A stretch of DNA of 64,000 nucleotides from Clonostachys chloroleuca. Lineage: Eukaryota > Ascomycota > Sordariomycetes > Hypocreales > Bionectriaceae. Of the stretch, positions 35,012 through 45,561 are shown in pieces. Under the pieces are notes generated by a model, which worked only from the letters and a program-made list of their open reading frames with translations, did not search any database and was not told the origin of the DNA. Every line of letters starts with the position of its first letter. Positions within the stretch are counted from its first letter, which is position 1. The stretch spans positions 22,692,001 through 22,756,000 of the forward strand of contig JBANAY010000003.1 of assembly GCA_037952775.1 (NCBI GenBank), written 5' to 3'. A program made the translations under genes and the position numbers.

Positions 35012-36400
35012 ATGCCACGGCGTTCATCAATTAACCCTGCATCACCTGAGAGCATGGTATTTTCTGCAACCGACCCGATCCCAATTAATACGCTCGACAA
35101 GAAAGGCAAACGACCAGCGGATGCACCTCCACCCTGCCCATCACCAAGAAAACGACCAAACTCTTTGAGAAGAAGATGCCGAAAACCCTCGGGCGGCGCT
35201 GGATCATCAAGAGTTCATGGTGGAGGGGACCGCCAAGACGACGAGGATGAAGGTGGTGACAGCGAGGGCCCGGGCGATGATCCTACTGCAAGCCCGGGCG
35301 GCGACAGCTACTGGGCGTGCCCTTTCTATAAGTGGAAGCCGTATAAGTATTACCGATGTCACGGTAAATACGAGCTCCGCCGCCCGGGAGACGTGAAGCT
35401 TCACATGCTCAGATGTCACTCCCTGCAGCAGTATTACTGCCAGAACTGCTGGGATGATTGGAGGGACTTGGAATCATGGGAGGCTCACCACCGGCCACCG
35501 GGGCGTTGCATCACCATGCCGAGGCCAGATGAGCTGGCCCCAAGGGAAGCTGCGCTTCTCAAGACAATGCCTCGCGGTCTCAAGGAACTGGATAAATGGT
35601 ACTGGATGTGGGACACTCTTTTCCCCGGCCATCAGCCTCCCGACTCACCTTACGTGGTGGAGGGTATTGGAGAGCCTGCGACTGTGATTACCCGCGACAT
35701 TCAGCTGGCACTTGATCGGGAGCTTCCGCGGGTTATTCAGGAAACCCTCTCAATCTCTATGAGTTCTTCTCAGGCGGCCTTGGTTACAGGTCGGATCTTC
35801 TCCTTAGTGTCGACTGCGCCTCAAAACGAGCCCCACGGTCCAAGGACACGGGCAACTTCTGAGGACGTAAATGTCCATGAGAGAGTCCCAAGCGCAAGAT
35901 CGCATGCCCCTACGAGCCACTCGACCCGTAGGTTGGGAAATATGGCGACGCCGCTCCAATACTTGGAGGATCACGCCCAAGATCAGATCGACTATGTGCA
36001 CGATGCGGGCGCCAGCAAACCACAACAGTTTCACGATGTCCCGCAAGTTACCGTCGACGCTCCAGCGGAGCCTGTGGAGGACTGTCGCAATTATGAATAC
36101 TCACAAGCCGGAAGCTACGATGTCCATGAACGGTACTATTTTAGCTCTTTGGGGCTTGAGGACATGGGTTCTGAAACTTCGCCGGTGTCGAACCAAGGCA
36201 CATTTTTCCCAGAGCGGCTTGATGCTGGGGCGGGATCTGAGGTGGGCGAAAGCTTGATGCAGAGGATAGAGATGAGGCCTCCCATCGACCATGGAGAGTC
36301 ACCTTTTGGATCTTGGCAAGATGACGGTGGAATGATGCCTGGACATACTTGTTACTGTGGTATAGGGATGCCATGTGACTGTTTTTATAAATATCACTGA
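35012..36400 (+). CDS. Fungal C2H2-type zinc-finger-like protein A (462 aa)
   Basis: Intronless; ATG at 35012, TGA at 36398-36400. The N-terminus is basic/Pro-rich with a likely nuclear signal (PRKRPNSLRRRCRK) and an acidic stretch. Residues about 100-170 hold a Cys/His module: ACPFYKW, RCHGKYELRRPGDVKLHMLR, CH, YYCQNCWDDW, then H and C (HHRPPGRC), like two linked C2H2-type fingers. Next comes a family block ending WYWMWDTLFPGHQPPDSPYV and a long low-complexity tail ending in a Cys-rich CYCGIGMPCDC. It shares this whole layout with protein B, which faces it 331 bp downstream. Fungi carry many such proteins, usually unnamed. A DNA- or RNA-binding regulator is plausible; no target known. Confidence 0.8.
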   Translation: MPRRSSINPASPESMVFSATDPIPINTLDKKGKRPADAPPPCPSPRKRPNSLRRRCRKPSGGAGSSRVHGGGDRQDDEDEGGDSEGPGDDPTASPGGDSYWACPFYKWKPYKYYRCHGKYELRRPGDVKLHMLRCHSLQQYYCQNCWDDWRDLESWEAHHRPPGRCITMPRPDELAPREAALLKTMPRGLKELDKWYWMWDTLFPGHQPPDSPYVVEGIGEPATVITRDIQLALDRELPRVIQETLSISMSSSQAALVTGRIFSLVSTAPQNEPHGPRTRATSEDVNVHERVPSARSHAPTSHSTRRLGNMATPLQYLEDHAQDQIDYVHDAGASKPQQFHDVPQVTVDAPAEPVEDCRNYEYSQAGSYDVHERYYFSSLGLEDMGSETSPVSNQGTFFPERLDAGAGSEVGESLMQRIEMRPPIDHGESPFGSWQDDGGMMPGHTCYCGIGMPCDCFYKYH

Positions 36401-36731
36401 GCGCGAGATGTGGCCTGAGCGATGATTTTTGACGTGGAGTCTGGACTCACGACATGGAGAAGGTCTTCCCAGTAGACCTGGACTTGTATGATTTTTCTTA
36501 TGATATCACGATGGTATTTGTGCGGTAGTGTTTTAGGTGTTGGATAATCAGTTTTTGGAGTTTTAGGTAAATTAAGAGATTAGCACAGAGTACACACGCC
36601 TCTGGCGTCACTTTGGTGGGCGACGTGTTTCTCAGTGAACGTATTAAGTGTAGATAAAGCCCCCGAGCTCGATGAAAATAAACCGAGCTCGTCGCTCCAA
36701 TCAACCCTACAGATGATACAGTTTCCAAATT
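36401..36731. other. Convergent 3' flanks of the two C2H2-type genes
   Basis: 331 bp between the stop codons of proteins A and B; must hold both 3' UTRs. AT-rich around 36.5-36.6 kb. No ORF of note. Confidence 0.55.
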
Positions 36732-37679
36732 TCACGCATCAGACAGCGCCTTACTATTGGCCAGCCTTTCCTTCAGATCCTGCAAAGTCAGAGCGCTCAA
36801 CGCGTCCACCGCCATGTCCTCCTCGTCCGTTCGATTATTAGACAGCTTATTATTCTTCTCTAGATACTCTTCTACCCAGTTCGTCCCGTGCTGCTCCCAG
36901 CAGTCCTGGACCAGCGACATGACCTTGCCGATACCCCTCTTGAGGTACGCGGAACGCGGGGGCGGCTCGTCGGGGAAGACGGTCTCCCAGATCCGGCGCC
37001 AGCGCTCGCTCTCGCCCAGGGAGAGCTTGTCGCGCTTCTTGAGCAGCCGCTTCTGGCGCTCGTTGACGCCGTCGACGGGGCCGAACTCGCCCAGACGGCA
37101 TGTGCGGGCGCGGACGTGGATGTCCCGCTCCATGCACCTTTCAAAGGGGCGGCGGCAGATGGGGCAGTACGGCGGCTGGGTGTGGTGCTCTTTTAGATGG
37201 CTGATGACGGCACCGATCGACTGGAGGTCGTGGTTCATGACGCAGCTGCGATATTTCTCGCGGTTGTGCTCAAAGTAGGGGCATGAAAGATGAAAGAAGC
37301 CTTTATTGTGCCGGCTGAGGATGACGAGATCGGGGTCTTCTTGGTCCAGACCGTCTTCAATGTCTGAGTCCATGGGCCTTGCTCGCTTGCGGGGAGGAAG
37401 CCTGTCCTGTGCAGGTTTCACGTAGCGTGCCAGGGCTTTCCAGTCCATGAATTTGGCGTGGCACTCATCGAGCAGACCTGGGCGCTCGGCTTGGAACTCA
37501 TGTTCTGGACCGAGCCGGTAGGGAGTTGGGGCTCTTTCGTCGCCGTCTTCGGTGTAGGCTTCAGAGCGAGTGTCACTATCAGAGCCTGATTCATAGCTGT
37601 CACTCGAATCTTCGTCTGAGCTGTCGGACTCATATGTATCACTAGTGCTGTCTGATCTTCCGGGCCTTGGTCTCTTCAT
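36732..37679 (-). CDS. Fungal C2H2-type zinc-finger-like protein B (315 aa)
   Basis: Intronless; ATG at 37679, TGA near 36732. Ser/Asp/Glu-rich N-terminus, basic patch (PPRKRARP), then the same Cys/His module as protein A: LSCPYFEHNREKYRSCVM, a helix ending VISHLKEHH, PPYCPICRRPF, and H..C in DIHVRARTC. After it comes the matching block RWRRIWETVFPDEPPPRSAY and GIGKVMSLVQDCW, corresponding to FPGHQPPDSPY and GIGEPATVI in A. The C-terminus is short and helical. The coding third position is strongly G/C in 36.8-37.2 kb, more than its neighbours. Probably a paralogue of A by local inverted duplication followed by divergence, or two members recruited independently. Function unknown. Confidence 0.8.
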   Translation of the reverse strand: MKRPRPGRSDSTSDTYESDSSDEDSSDSYESGSDSDTRSEAYTEDGDERAPTPYRLGPEHEFQAERPGLLDECHAKFMDWKALARYVKPAQDRLPPRKRARPMDSDIEDGLDQEDPDLVILSRHNKGFFHLSCPYFEHNREKYRSCVMNHDLQSIGAVISHLKEHHTQPPYCPICRRPFERCMERDIHVRARTCRLGEFGPVDGVNERQKRLLKKRDKLSLGESERWRRIWETVFPDEPPPRSAYLKRGIGKVMSLVQDCWEQHGTNWVEEYLEKNNKLSNNRTDEEDMAVDALSALTLQDLKERLANSKALSDA

Positions 37680-37789
37680 CCCAGGCTGGGGGAGCCCTTG
37701 ATAGTATATCTGAGGCCCCGAAGCGTCATCCAGCGGGTTGACTCTTGGCCGATAGGTAAGGTGAGGCGGCTGCGGACAGGGCTGATGCT

Positions 37790-38950
37790 CTAGTAGGGGG
37801 AGGGCAGGTTGCCGGTGGTGGTTCCGTGAACGTCCTGGTAAGCGAATTGACTGGCAATTCTGGCAGAAAGCTGTGGCCCGATGTCTCGGGCAACCACAAA
37901 GCTTTGCTGAGTGAGATTATGTCCGATGACAAAATGTTCATGGGCCATAACTCGAACGTATGAGCCATTCCATTCTCGAAGACGGATGGCCGGGTTTGGT
38001 TTTCCAGGAGAACTGCAGATGCCGATGAGAGAGGATCTCTCACCCTTGAGAGATGGAGCTTGAACATGGGCTCCCTTGTTGCTGAAGGAGACTTGTCCAG
38101 GCCATGGAAACGGTCCCACCCATCTGGGGGGATCGGTATTATTCCCGGAAGCAATGATGAAATTGAGAAACTCGCTCGGAGAGTGTGCATAGAGGCCGCG
38201 GATCTTCTGAGAAGTAGGCTTGGCAAGCCAGGCCATGATTGACCCGTCAGTCGTATTTCGAAAGAGTTCTTCCTGGAGCCGGATAAAGACATTTTGAGCA
38301 CCTTCACCCTGCCGGATCTGGAGTGTGATCCCGAGAATGGGGATGAGAGCGTATATTACATCCTCTTCTCGTGAGGCAGATCTGTTAGCTGCCCATGAAA
38401 TACGGAGACCCAGGGCAGTATCATAGAGCATTGAAGAGTCCCTTAGGACCTGCGAAGCAACTCTTGAAGCACTAGATATCAGAGGGAGAAGTTCCGGCGA
38501 GGACTTGGATCCACGATATTTGAGCTGTTGATCATAGAACCTGACGTCCAAAGGAAGGACGAATTCAGGTAGCGCCGAGGCCTTGGTCCAATAAGAAGAT
38601 TTTTTCCAAGAATTTGTGTCGAAATCTGGGCCATCAATTGGAAGATCCTGAAGGAAAACAATACAAAAAGCACATCCTCTCAATCTTCGCGCGGAGCTAT
38701 TGACCGCCTCTTCTAGGGCTGCTGACGAGGACGAGTCAACGCACACCGATGCTTCCCAGATATAATGAATCCCCAGATCAGCGATTATCTTAGCTAATTG
38801 GAGAAACCAAGAGCAAATCGGCAGCCATTTATGCTCTTGGCTGTCAAGATTGCCCTGCGGGTTATAATTATGTGACAGCACCACATAGGGCGGCGTCTCG
38901 TCGCCTTGAAAGCTGTCGAGCTGGCATGTTTTTGTATTGAATAGACTCAT
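37790..38950 (-). CDS. HET-domain protein (heterokaryon-incompatibility type), 386 aa
   Basis: Start at 38950 (MSLFNTKTCQLDSFQGDE). HET features in order: PPYVVLSHNYN (usual PYxILSHxW), GIHYIWEASVCVDSSSSAAL (usual YxWxDxxCIDK), CAFCIVFLQDLP, YWTKASALPEFVLPLDVRFYD (usual RGWTLQEL..P..V.FY), SWAANRSASREEDVIYALI and IRQGEGAQNVFIRLQEELF. Several core residues differ from the consensus: W to Y in SHNYN, D to A in WEAS, and WTLQE to KASALPE. So signalling activity may be reduced. The C-terminal 110 residues show no known effector domain. HET proteins trigger a cell-death reaction on fusion of unlike strains; whether this one does is not evident. It sits directly beside the C2H2-type pair. Confidence 0.8.
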   Translation of the reverse strand: MSLFNTKTCQLDSFQGDETPPYVVLSHNYNPQGNLDSQEHKWLPICSWFLQLAKIIADLGIHYIWEASVCVDSSSSAALEEAVNSSARRLRGCAFCIVFLQDLPIDGPDFDTNSWKKSSYWTKASALPEFVLPLDVRFYDQQLKYRGSKSSPELLPLISSASRVASQVLRDSSMLYDTALGLRISWAANRSASREEDVIYALIPILGITLQIRQGEGAQNVFIRLQEELFRNTTDGSIMAWLAKPTSQKIRGLYAHSPSEFLNFIIASGNNTDPPRWVGPFPWPGQVSFSNKGAHVQAPSLKGERSSLIGICSSPGKPNPAIRLREWNGSYVRVMAHEHFVIGHNLTQQSFVVARDIGPQLSARIASQFAYQDVHGTTTGNLPSPY

Positions 38951-40507
38951 CTTGAAGGCAGAAAACCATTTGGAACCGGGAGCAATTGAATTAGTGGTAG
39001 GGAGGGGGCAGTGAAGGGGGAACTGTACGAGGGGGTTGATCTTATGTGTTTGAATTGACCAATGTGGTACCGCACAGCTGTGCGTCTCTCTTTGGTGCGG
39101 CTGATGACTTACGGCGCTTGGGTTGCCCCTCTTGTTTTATTGTTTTTGACCCCACGTGGAGCCATCACACATTTGTGAAATTGTAAGAGTCGTGTTGTCT
39201 CGAATTCTCGGGGCAACCAGGTCATAAATAGATAAAAAGTTTGCTCAAACTTGACCTAAGATTCAGCTCGCTTACTATCCCCTGATTTAGGATGGCTGGC
39301 ACTTTTGAATCGGAATCCTCGTTCATTCTAGGGCGTTGACTGAGTGCACTTGTCTCACCAGACCACTCTCCCGCCAGATCGACGATGGTGGGTGACTGTG
39401 ACCTCACCCCCCTATGCGGGGAATCTTGGCAATGTGCAAAGAGAGAGTTGCAAACTTGTTGGATTGGACTGTCAGTTATGATCACAAAGTGTCGTCACAT
39501 GCCTGCACTTTATATGCAGCCTTTACGCCGTGGCTGGACTATCGGCGATAATCGCTCTTGAGGTCGAGCGGCGGAGAAGGTCTAGCACTTTTCCTTGATA
39601 AGTCTCCTGAAGTGCAGCTTTCAATGTTCCATTGCATCATCTATGCGCCCGTCGATAGGATCACAGGATGCATTGATGATGCTGTCAGACTCAACTAGCC
39701 TTTTCCAGATTATCAGCAGTGGCACAGTCTAGGGATTGCAATGTCTAGTCCTCAGGACGTTTCAAAATGCATACAAGTGACCCTGACATGGGCCAGGTCT
39801 GAAACGGCCAGGTCTGGTAGATTGCTACCTTCTGAAGGAAGGAAAAGGCTCAGGTGCATCCTCATCATGGTTGGGCGCACTGGGCGCTGCCAAGGACGAA
39901 CCTGAATCCGTACTCTCAATTCTTCCCTTAGGAAGAGGAGGGCATTACTCCAATTGCATCACTCAAGTTGGACCGTTTCAAGCGAAGATGAAAGATAAGG
40001 ACCGTCACTTCGATACTGAGCTTATAAACACAAGCATGAGTACGATGATTTGAATTAGCTTCTGAGCTTGGACGCCTATCCTACGTATACTAGGATATGC
40101 TGCAGGCCCCTTGAAACAATTCATTGTGCAAAGACGTATATTTTATCTCAAGTGTTGAACTTGTGGTCTACCAACATTCCAATTTATTAGCGGGAGGAAA
40201 TTCACGCATTTGCTCTGGAGCCAACCACCGTCCTCACAGGAGGCTATAAGGGGAAGACGTAGCTCGTGCGAGGACTAAATATTTGGAAATCGATCATATT
40301 CTGGACGATATCACGTCCAAACAGTGAAATGAAAGTAATACTGGGATATATCGCTCAATAGAACATATCCGAATCCACGAAAATGCCACCACCTCTTGGA
40401 CATTGTCCCAAAAACTTTTCACAATTAGTACTCTCCTTCCATTTAACTGTCTACTCCGAAGGAGGAGAACAACTGCTTGGACTTTACGATTCCCTAACTC
40501 TGTCCTA
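38951..40507. other. 1.5-kb gap with one dispersed repeat fragment
   Basis: No gene recognised. Contains copy 2 of the repeat shared with 10.6 kb, and short frames without motifs. Confidence 0.45.
39355..39438 (+). repeat. Dispersed repeat fragment, copy 2
   Basis: Aligns without gaps and in the same orientation to 10602-10685 (about three-quarters identity by eye). Similarity fades on both sides. Probably an old transposon remnant. Confidence 0.5.
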
Positions 40508-41326
40508 TCAATGGGACAACTGGTCCCATGTAGAGACACCCTTGGGCGGATAATTCTCCACGTAGTGCTCTCCCCATGCTTGCTGCCAGGTGTCTAATGC
40601 ATTATTAGCATACTTCATTATACGTTTTGAGGAGACGGTTCACCTACCAACTGTCGTATTAGGCTTGGTCTGGCAGAGCCAAACGATTGTATTGTTTGTC
40701 CCAGGAATGAGATCCGCGTTTGGAAACTCCTGCACAATAGCATCGTACTCAGGCTGCGTTATGCCGCTGCTTGGCCCATGGAAATCGGCGGAGATACCGG
40801 TGCCCGTGACTTTGACATCGGGCTCTTTGTAGTCATATAGCCCAGGCTGTGTATGGAGCGCAATGGCATCCCAGACGTGCTGAACTCTTAATTCCTCCCA
40901 GTTCTTTCCATGCTTGTTGCTTCTGATGAATTCTCGGGCGGCAATTGCTCCGTCTACCTCGAATCTCTTATCAGTGCTAATGAGGGTCGAGTTTGGTGTC
41001 TGATCCCACCCCAGGTCGTGCAGTAGGACCGCGACGGCGTGGACTTCGAGATCTACAGACTTCTTCAGGGTCGTGTTGTGGTTTATAATGAGAGCACCGT
41101 AGAGCCAAGTACGCATCACATGTCTGTAAACCCAGTCGGAGGAATGGCGACGTGAAAACTCATGCGCAGCACGAACGATTGGGGTGTCAACAACTGTGAC
41201 ACCTGCTATGGTTCTGACTGGCAGTGCATCACGGGGTGCGATTCCGCGTGGCTCGAGAGGGGCCTGGACTGTAGGCTGGAGCTGGAGTGCCAGCAAGAGA
41301 AGCGACTTGAACGTTTTGGAGAGCAT
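40508..41326 (-). CDS. Secreted HD-domain hydrolase (cyanamide-hydratase-like family)
   Basis: Exons 40648-41326 and 40508-40593; the single intron joins NTTV to DTWQQAWGEHYVEN. The N-terminus is a signal peptide (MLSKTFKSLLLLALQLQPTVQA). The HD-type metal site is visible as HVMRTWLYG (first His), HAVAVLLHDLGWD (the HD pair) and HVWDAIALH with later His, the pattern of fungal HD-domain proteins related to cyanamide hydratase, usually about 230-250 residues and cytosolic. The total of about 250 residues fits. Possible N-glycosylation sites (NHT, NST, NNT, NTT) agree with secretion. The native substrate of most relatives is unknown; cyanamide activity should not be assumed. Confidence 0.8.
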
Positions 41327-41969
41327 GTTGGTAGAGAGGCTTCTTCACAAACTGATATGAACGTATAGCATATAGTTTGGATTTGATTGAGATACTGACG
41401 ACACTCAACCTTTTTATGAATGTACTCTAGGCATTAGGATACTGAAGTATCTCTTCACCGCCGTATATAAAGCTTACATCACACACTTATGTCGGCTTTG
41501 TAATGACATGCGGGCACCTTACATGATACTACCCCAGCAGCTGGCGATATCTCCAGAGACCCTCGGATGTAAAGTGAGTGATCTCCATATTTCCCATCTG
41601 TTGACCAATAGCAACCAAAAACAATATTCTACATGTGAGACGGGTGGAATGAAACTCCCCGTGTAGGTTTGGACGTAACATGCTTTCTCAGCAGCTTGAA
41701 AATTTGGAATGGTCCGAAAATACGGTAGCGTAAATGATTAGAAATAGTCCAGAGATATGATTGTAACTCGCCGGTAGATGGAGGTTTGTATGTCGGCTAC
41801 TAGTTCTACTGTGCATTATGGACTTTGGAATTTGGCTAATGCATATTGATCTGTATCCACGAACGGCGCTTCAACCCCGAAACCCACGGAACAGTATCCA
41901 ATCAGTTGGATGCACTGCCATTGAAGGCCTGAAACCAAATTCTGGACCGATTTCGCGCCGACTGAAACC
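41327..41969. other. Shared 5' region of divergent HD-domain and DUF7704-like genes
   Basis: About 640 bp between two divergent starts. No repeat or ORF of note recognised. Confidence 0.5.
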
Positions 41970-42440
41970 ATGGGAACACATTCTGCTATCCCCCGACTTT
42001 ACCGCGTCCTGTTCACTTGGATTGACGGCGCACTCTCCCTCCTTGTCGCCTACATCCACTTCTTCGACGTTCAAGGTGCAACTCGCGAACATTTCCCACA
42101 ATTACAAGACCTGCCAATATCTACATTCAACCCGTTTTTCTTTCCGATTGGTGGCAGCATGCTTTTCGCATCTACCGTGCAGTTGAGCTTGCTCCGATAC
42201 ACATCGGACATGAAGGTATGGAAGATCGTGCAGTTTGGTCTTATCCTACAAGACATCTCGATGCTTCTAAGCATTGTTGAGATACTTCGGAGCCGAGATC
42301 AGTTGACGTCATTCGCGGATGTATCTAAGACGGGCGCGTTTTCCGGTCTCGTGATGGTTGGCGGGCGCACACTTGTGAGGGTGGCATTTCTCAATGGCTT
42401 AGGCTTGGAGCGACCCGGAAAGGCAATAAAAGAATCATGA
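41970..42440 (+). CDS. DUF7704-like four-helix membrane protein (156 aa)
   Basis: Intronless; ATG 41970, TGA 42438-42440. Begins with a short polar segment and the typical RLYRVLFTWIDGALSLLVAY helix, followed by FDVQGATREHFP, a second membrane segment (GGSMLFASTVQLSLLRYT), then DMKVWKIVQFGLILQDISML and a last helix near residues 120-145. This matches the small fungal membrane family annotated as DUF7704, whose function is not established. Ends with a basic tail. No operon-like context; its neighbour HD-domain gene is divergent. Confidence 0.75.
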   Translation: MGTHSAIPRLYRVLFTWIDGALSLLVAYIHFFDVQGATREHFPQLQDLPISTFNPFFFPIGGSMLFASTVQLSLLRYTSDMKVWKIVQFGLILQDISMLLSIVEILRSRDQLTSFADVSKTGAFSGLVMVGGRTLVRVAFLNGLGLERPGKAIKES

Positions 42441-44058
42441 TATGTGCGTCTTACTCAATGAGACACACGTGGTTCGACCTTTTGTGAACACAGATATGGG
42501 CAAGGCTGAAACTTGATCGTGCTTACGCTTCAGGTGGTTCGACATCCTGCTTCGTTCCTGCTTCTAAAGCCGTATCTTGGAGGATCTTCGTATACCTAAT
42601 TCTTTTAACCTAAGAAAATTGTTTGTGCGAGTACTTAAGTACTTCCATAAGGCAAACTGACTCTAATTATGGAGTGACAAATGATCTATGTTGGATATTT
42701 AAGACATGCCATCCCCTCTTTTCCAACCTACTAAGACAACAGTGGCTAGATGTGGCCTGATCACGTATAATAATCAAGAGGCTCAGACGTTGCATTCTCA
42801 GAAAATCAAGGTACTTTTGATTTCTGCCATACGATATCTGTGAATATATCTATGTGGCGCGGGCACCACCAAGGTGCTTTTTAGGATAGGCCAGCCACTA
42901 GTTGTCCTTGGTCCTCCTGTCGTTCATGGTTCAGTCATTGGAGGTAACAGATGGGGACCTAGAGAGGCTGTAATTTCTTCTATTCGAATTCTTTCGTTGC
43001 CTTTGGTAGGACACGTTCGGCTAAGCATTCGCCAATGCAGGAGACTCTTGTGGCCTTATTCCAGGTCCAGAACTTTAATACAGGTCATCCAGTGGTTGAC
43101 TGATGGAGAACTGCAAAGGTGTTATGCCCTTCAGCTCCTATGCTTGGAATGACCTGCGAGAACCGAATCGGTGGTCATATTCCCGGTGCCATCTCGCGTA
43201 ATAGCTAGAATCAAGCAGCTGGTGTCTGGCCATATTTAGCAGTGCCTCCCCCCTGTTTAACAAAACAGAGCCGCTAGAATTGTGTTTTTGGCAAAGCGAT
43301 GCCAAAGGCGCTGCTGCGCCGAACACCAAACAGATTATAGGCCACAAGTTGTTGATATGACTCGTAGGATGAGGCTAGGGAGGAACAAATAGTCGTATAT
43401 GATGACTTGTGAAAAAAAGAACTTTTCCCACGAGATACGACTTTAGTCGACCATGGCGGGACCCTTTCACCTAATTCCTACTTGATGTCATGGTCAAATG
43501 TAGGTAGACGCTGGGTCCGTTTCTTTTCCAACTCAAAGCTGATTTGGGCCTCATAACCGAACGAGTACTTTGGTTCTTCCTGTAGTAATTAATAATCATC
43601 GAGGAGGTTTTTTACCTGTGCGTCTTACGGGATCGTTTGGTCAGCCGCAAATTCGTATCCTAGTTAGGTGTACGAGATCCACGGCGCCCCCGGGAATGCT
43701 TCATTATTGGCCATGTGCGTTGGGTTACAGCGGAATTAAGGAGCCAGGCTAGGCTCATGACCCTTCGGCACCACTTTAGCTGACCAGCAAGTGCCGGGAT
43801 GGAGTAGGTATTCATAGAAATCTGACAGTAAGATCTGGCAATGGTACGGTTAAGCGTCATTAGTCTTCACTTAGTCTTCACTCCTCCGCCACGAATCTGA
43901 CCATTGACGATCCACGCCGCTCGACGCCGCTCGAAGCCATGGATCTCAGAGCCGGGCCGGAAACCATTATTTATGAAGTTTGAAATCCCCTTGAAGTCCT
44001 CATGAGGCTTCGAGAAAACATTGGTTCTTTTTAACGGTCCTTAGTTCTTTCTAGCATC
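42441..44058. other. 1.6-kb gap, nothing recognised
   Basis: Short frames only. The right end (about 43.9-44.05 kb) is the likely promoter and leader of the esterase gene, including a short direct repeat CTTAGTCTTCACT and a CGCCGCTCGA(C/A) doublet near 43.92 kb. No RNA gene recognised. Confidence 0.45.
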
Positions 44059-45043
44059 ATGTTTTTCTCTACTGTGATATCCATCTTTCTCTGCGCTGCT
44101 TCTGTGTTCTCAGGCTCAGAAGCCGCTGCTGTCCACAAGCGCGCCTCATCGGGCTGCGGCAAGTCACACAGCTTTATCGGAGAAACGAAGCAGTTCAGCT
44201 TCGATAGCAGCGGCGGAACTCGAACGTACCGAATCTTTCTGCCTAAAGGATACAAGGTCAACTCGCCGCAGCCTTTGATTATCGCCTATCATGGCGCAGG
44301 CAAGACACCAGAGGACATGGAGGAATTGACAAAGTTCTCCGATGAGAGCATCAACTCGAAGATGGTTGTCGTATTCCCAGCGGGAGTCGAGGTGAGATGA
44401 TTTCCTTCCGAACTATACACAAAGGAGAGGACTGGTTATGCTAACCACGTGGTTGTATCAGAAACACTGGCAAGGCCCTTCTTATGCCAAAGAGGGTGTC
44501 AGCGATAAAGTTTTCACAACAGACCTCGTCAATCGGATCAAGGACAACTACTGCATCGATGAATCTCGCGTCTACGCTGCAGGTCAATCGAACGGCGGTG
44601 GTTTTGTAAACACTTTGGCGTGCTCCCCTGATCATGGTGGGCAGTTTGCAGCATTTGCCGCCAGCTCGGCCGCTCTGTATACCGACGTGAAAGCTGATGA
44701 GACGTGCCATCCGGCTCGTTCGCCACTGCCCTTCCTGGAATCCCATGGCACGAATGATCAGAGAATACATTACGATGGTGATAAGAATGCCAATGGCGGA
44801 CCTGTTCCAGCTATTCCCGAATGGCTCGGACGTTGGGCCAGGAGAAACAAATGCTCGGGCTCATCTTCTTCACCTATCGGAAACGATGTCGAGCAGGAAC
44901 AGTGGACTTGTGCGGGGGAAAAGGGCTTGCTAACCCATTTCAAGTTGAATGGACACGGGCATGCATATCCTAGTAGCTCAGACATGCAGCTATTCCTGTC
45001 GCCCAAGATTATCGATTTTTTCAACTCGCACACGAAGCCATAA
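44059..45043 (+). CDS. faeC: Feruloyl esterase, CE1 / type C-like (secreted)
   Basis: Secreted alpha/beta-hydrolase that releases ferulate or related acids from plant cell-wall arabinoxylan and pectin. Exons 44059-44391 and 44462-45043; the splice joins FPAGVE to KHWQGPSY. Signal peptide about residues 1-22 (MFFSTVISIFLCAASVFSGS..A), then KRASSGCGKSHSF. Motifs: oxyanion-region LIIAYHGAGKTPEDM, nucleophile GQSNGGGFVNTLAC, Asp in SHGTNDQRIHYDGD and His in NGHGHAYPSSS. Conserved Cys pairs support disulphides. No carbohydrate-binding module is present; the protein ends shortly after the catalytic His, as in type C enzymes of about 280-305 residues. The symbol reflects family resemblance. A Zn2Cys6 regulator lies 520 bp downstream on the same strand. 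Confidence 0.85.
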
Positions 45044-45561
45044 TCAACAATAGAAGAGGCTTCATGCTAGCTCTAGGTATTCAATGATTTCAATAGGGGA
45101 ATAGGTTTAGTCGATACAGTTAGAAGAGAATTTGTGTGATAGAGAGGCAAGCGCATAGATATTAGAGAGTGAATTAGGTTTTATATTCCATAGAAATGTA
45201 CTTTTCTGACGAATATCACTCGTTAGCAAACTCACCACGCCTCACTAACCATGGAATTGCGTGATATCTTTGCTCTGATGCATTGCACGTTTCTCTTTCC
45301 TTGAATCATACCTCAGCTTCTATAAACCCGGATCAAAAAGGCCGCTTCCCGGACCCGAAGCCTCGTACACTAAACCTCGTTTGGACCCGAAGCTCCCGCT
45401 CCTAATTTGCTCACCACCCAACGTCAACGACGATTTGTCGAGTGCAATTCCATACGCATTTTTTTCTGATGATTGGCTTTCAATCAAGAGAATAGTCGAT
45501 TGTCCTTGCTCTGTTCTCGTTGTTGTTGTTTGTATTCTAGACTCGTACGCCAGCATTTGCC
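45044..45561. other. Intergenic region before the regulator gene
   Basis: 3' flank of the esterase and promoter/leader of the regulator, including a T/G/C-rich leader just before the ATG. No gene recognised. Confidence 0.5.
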
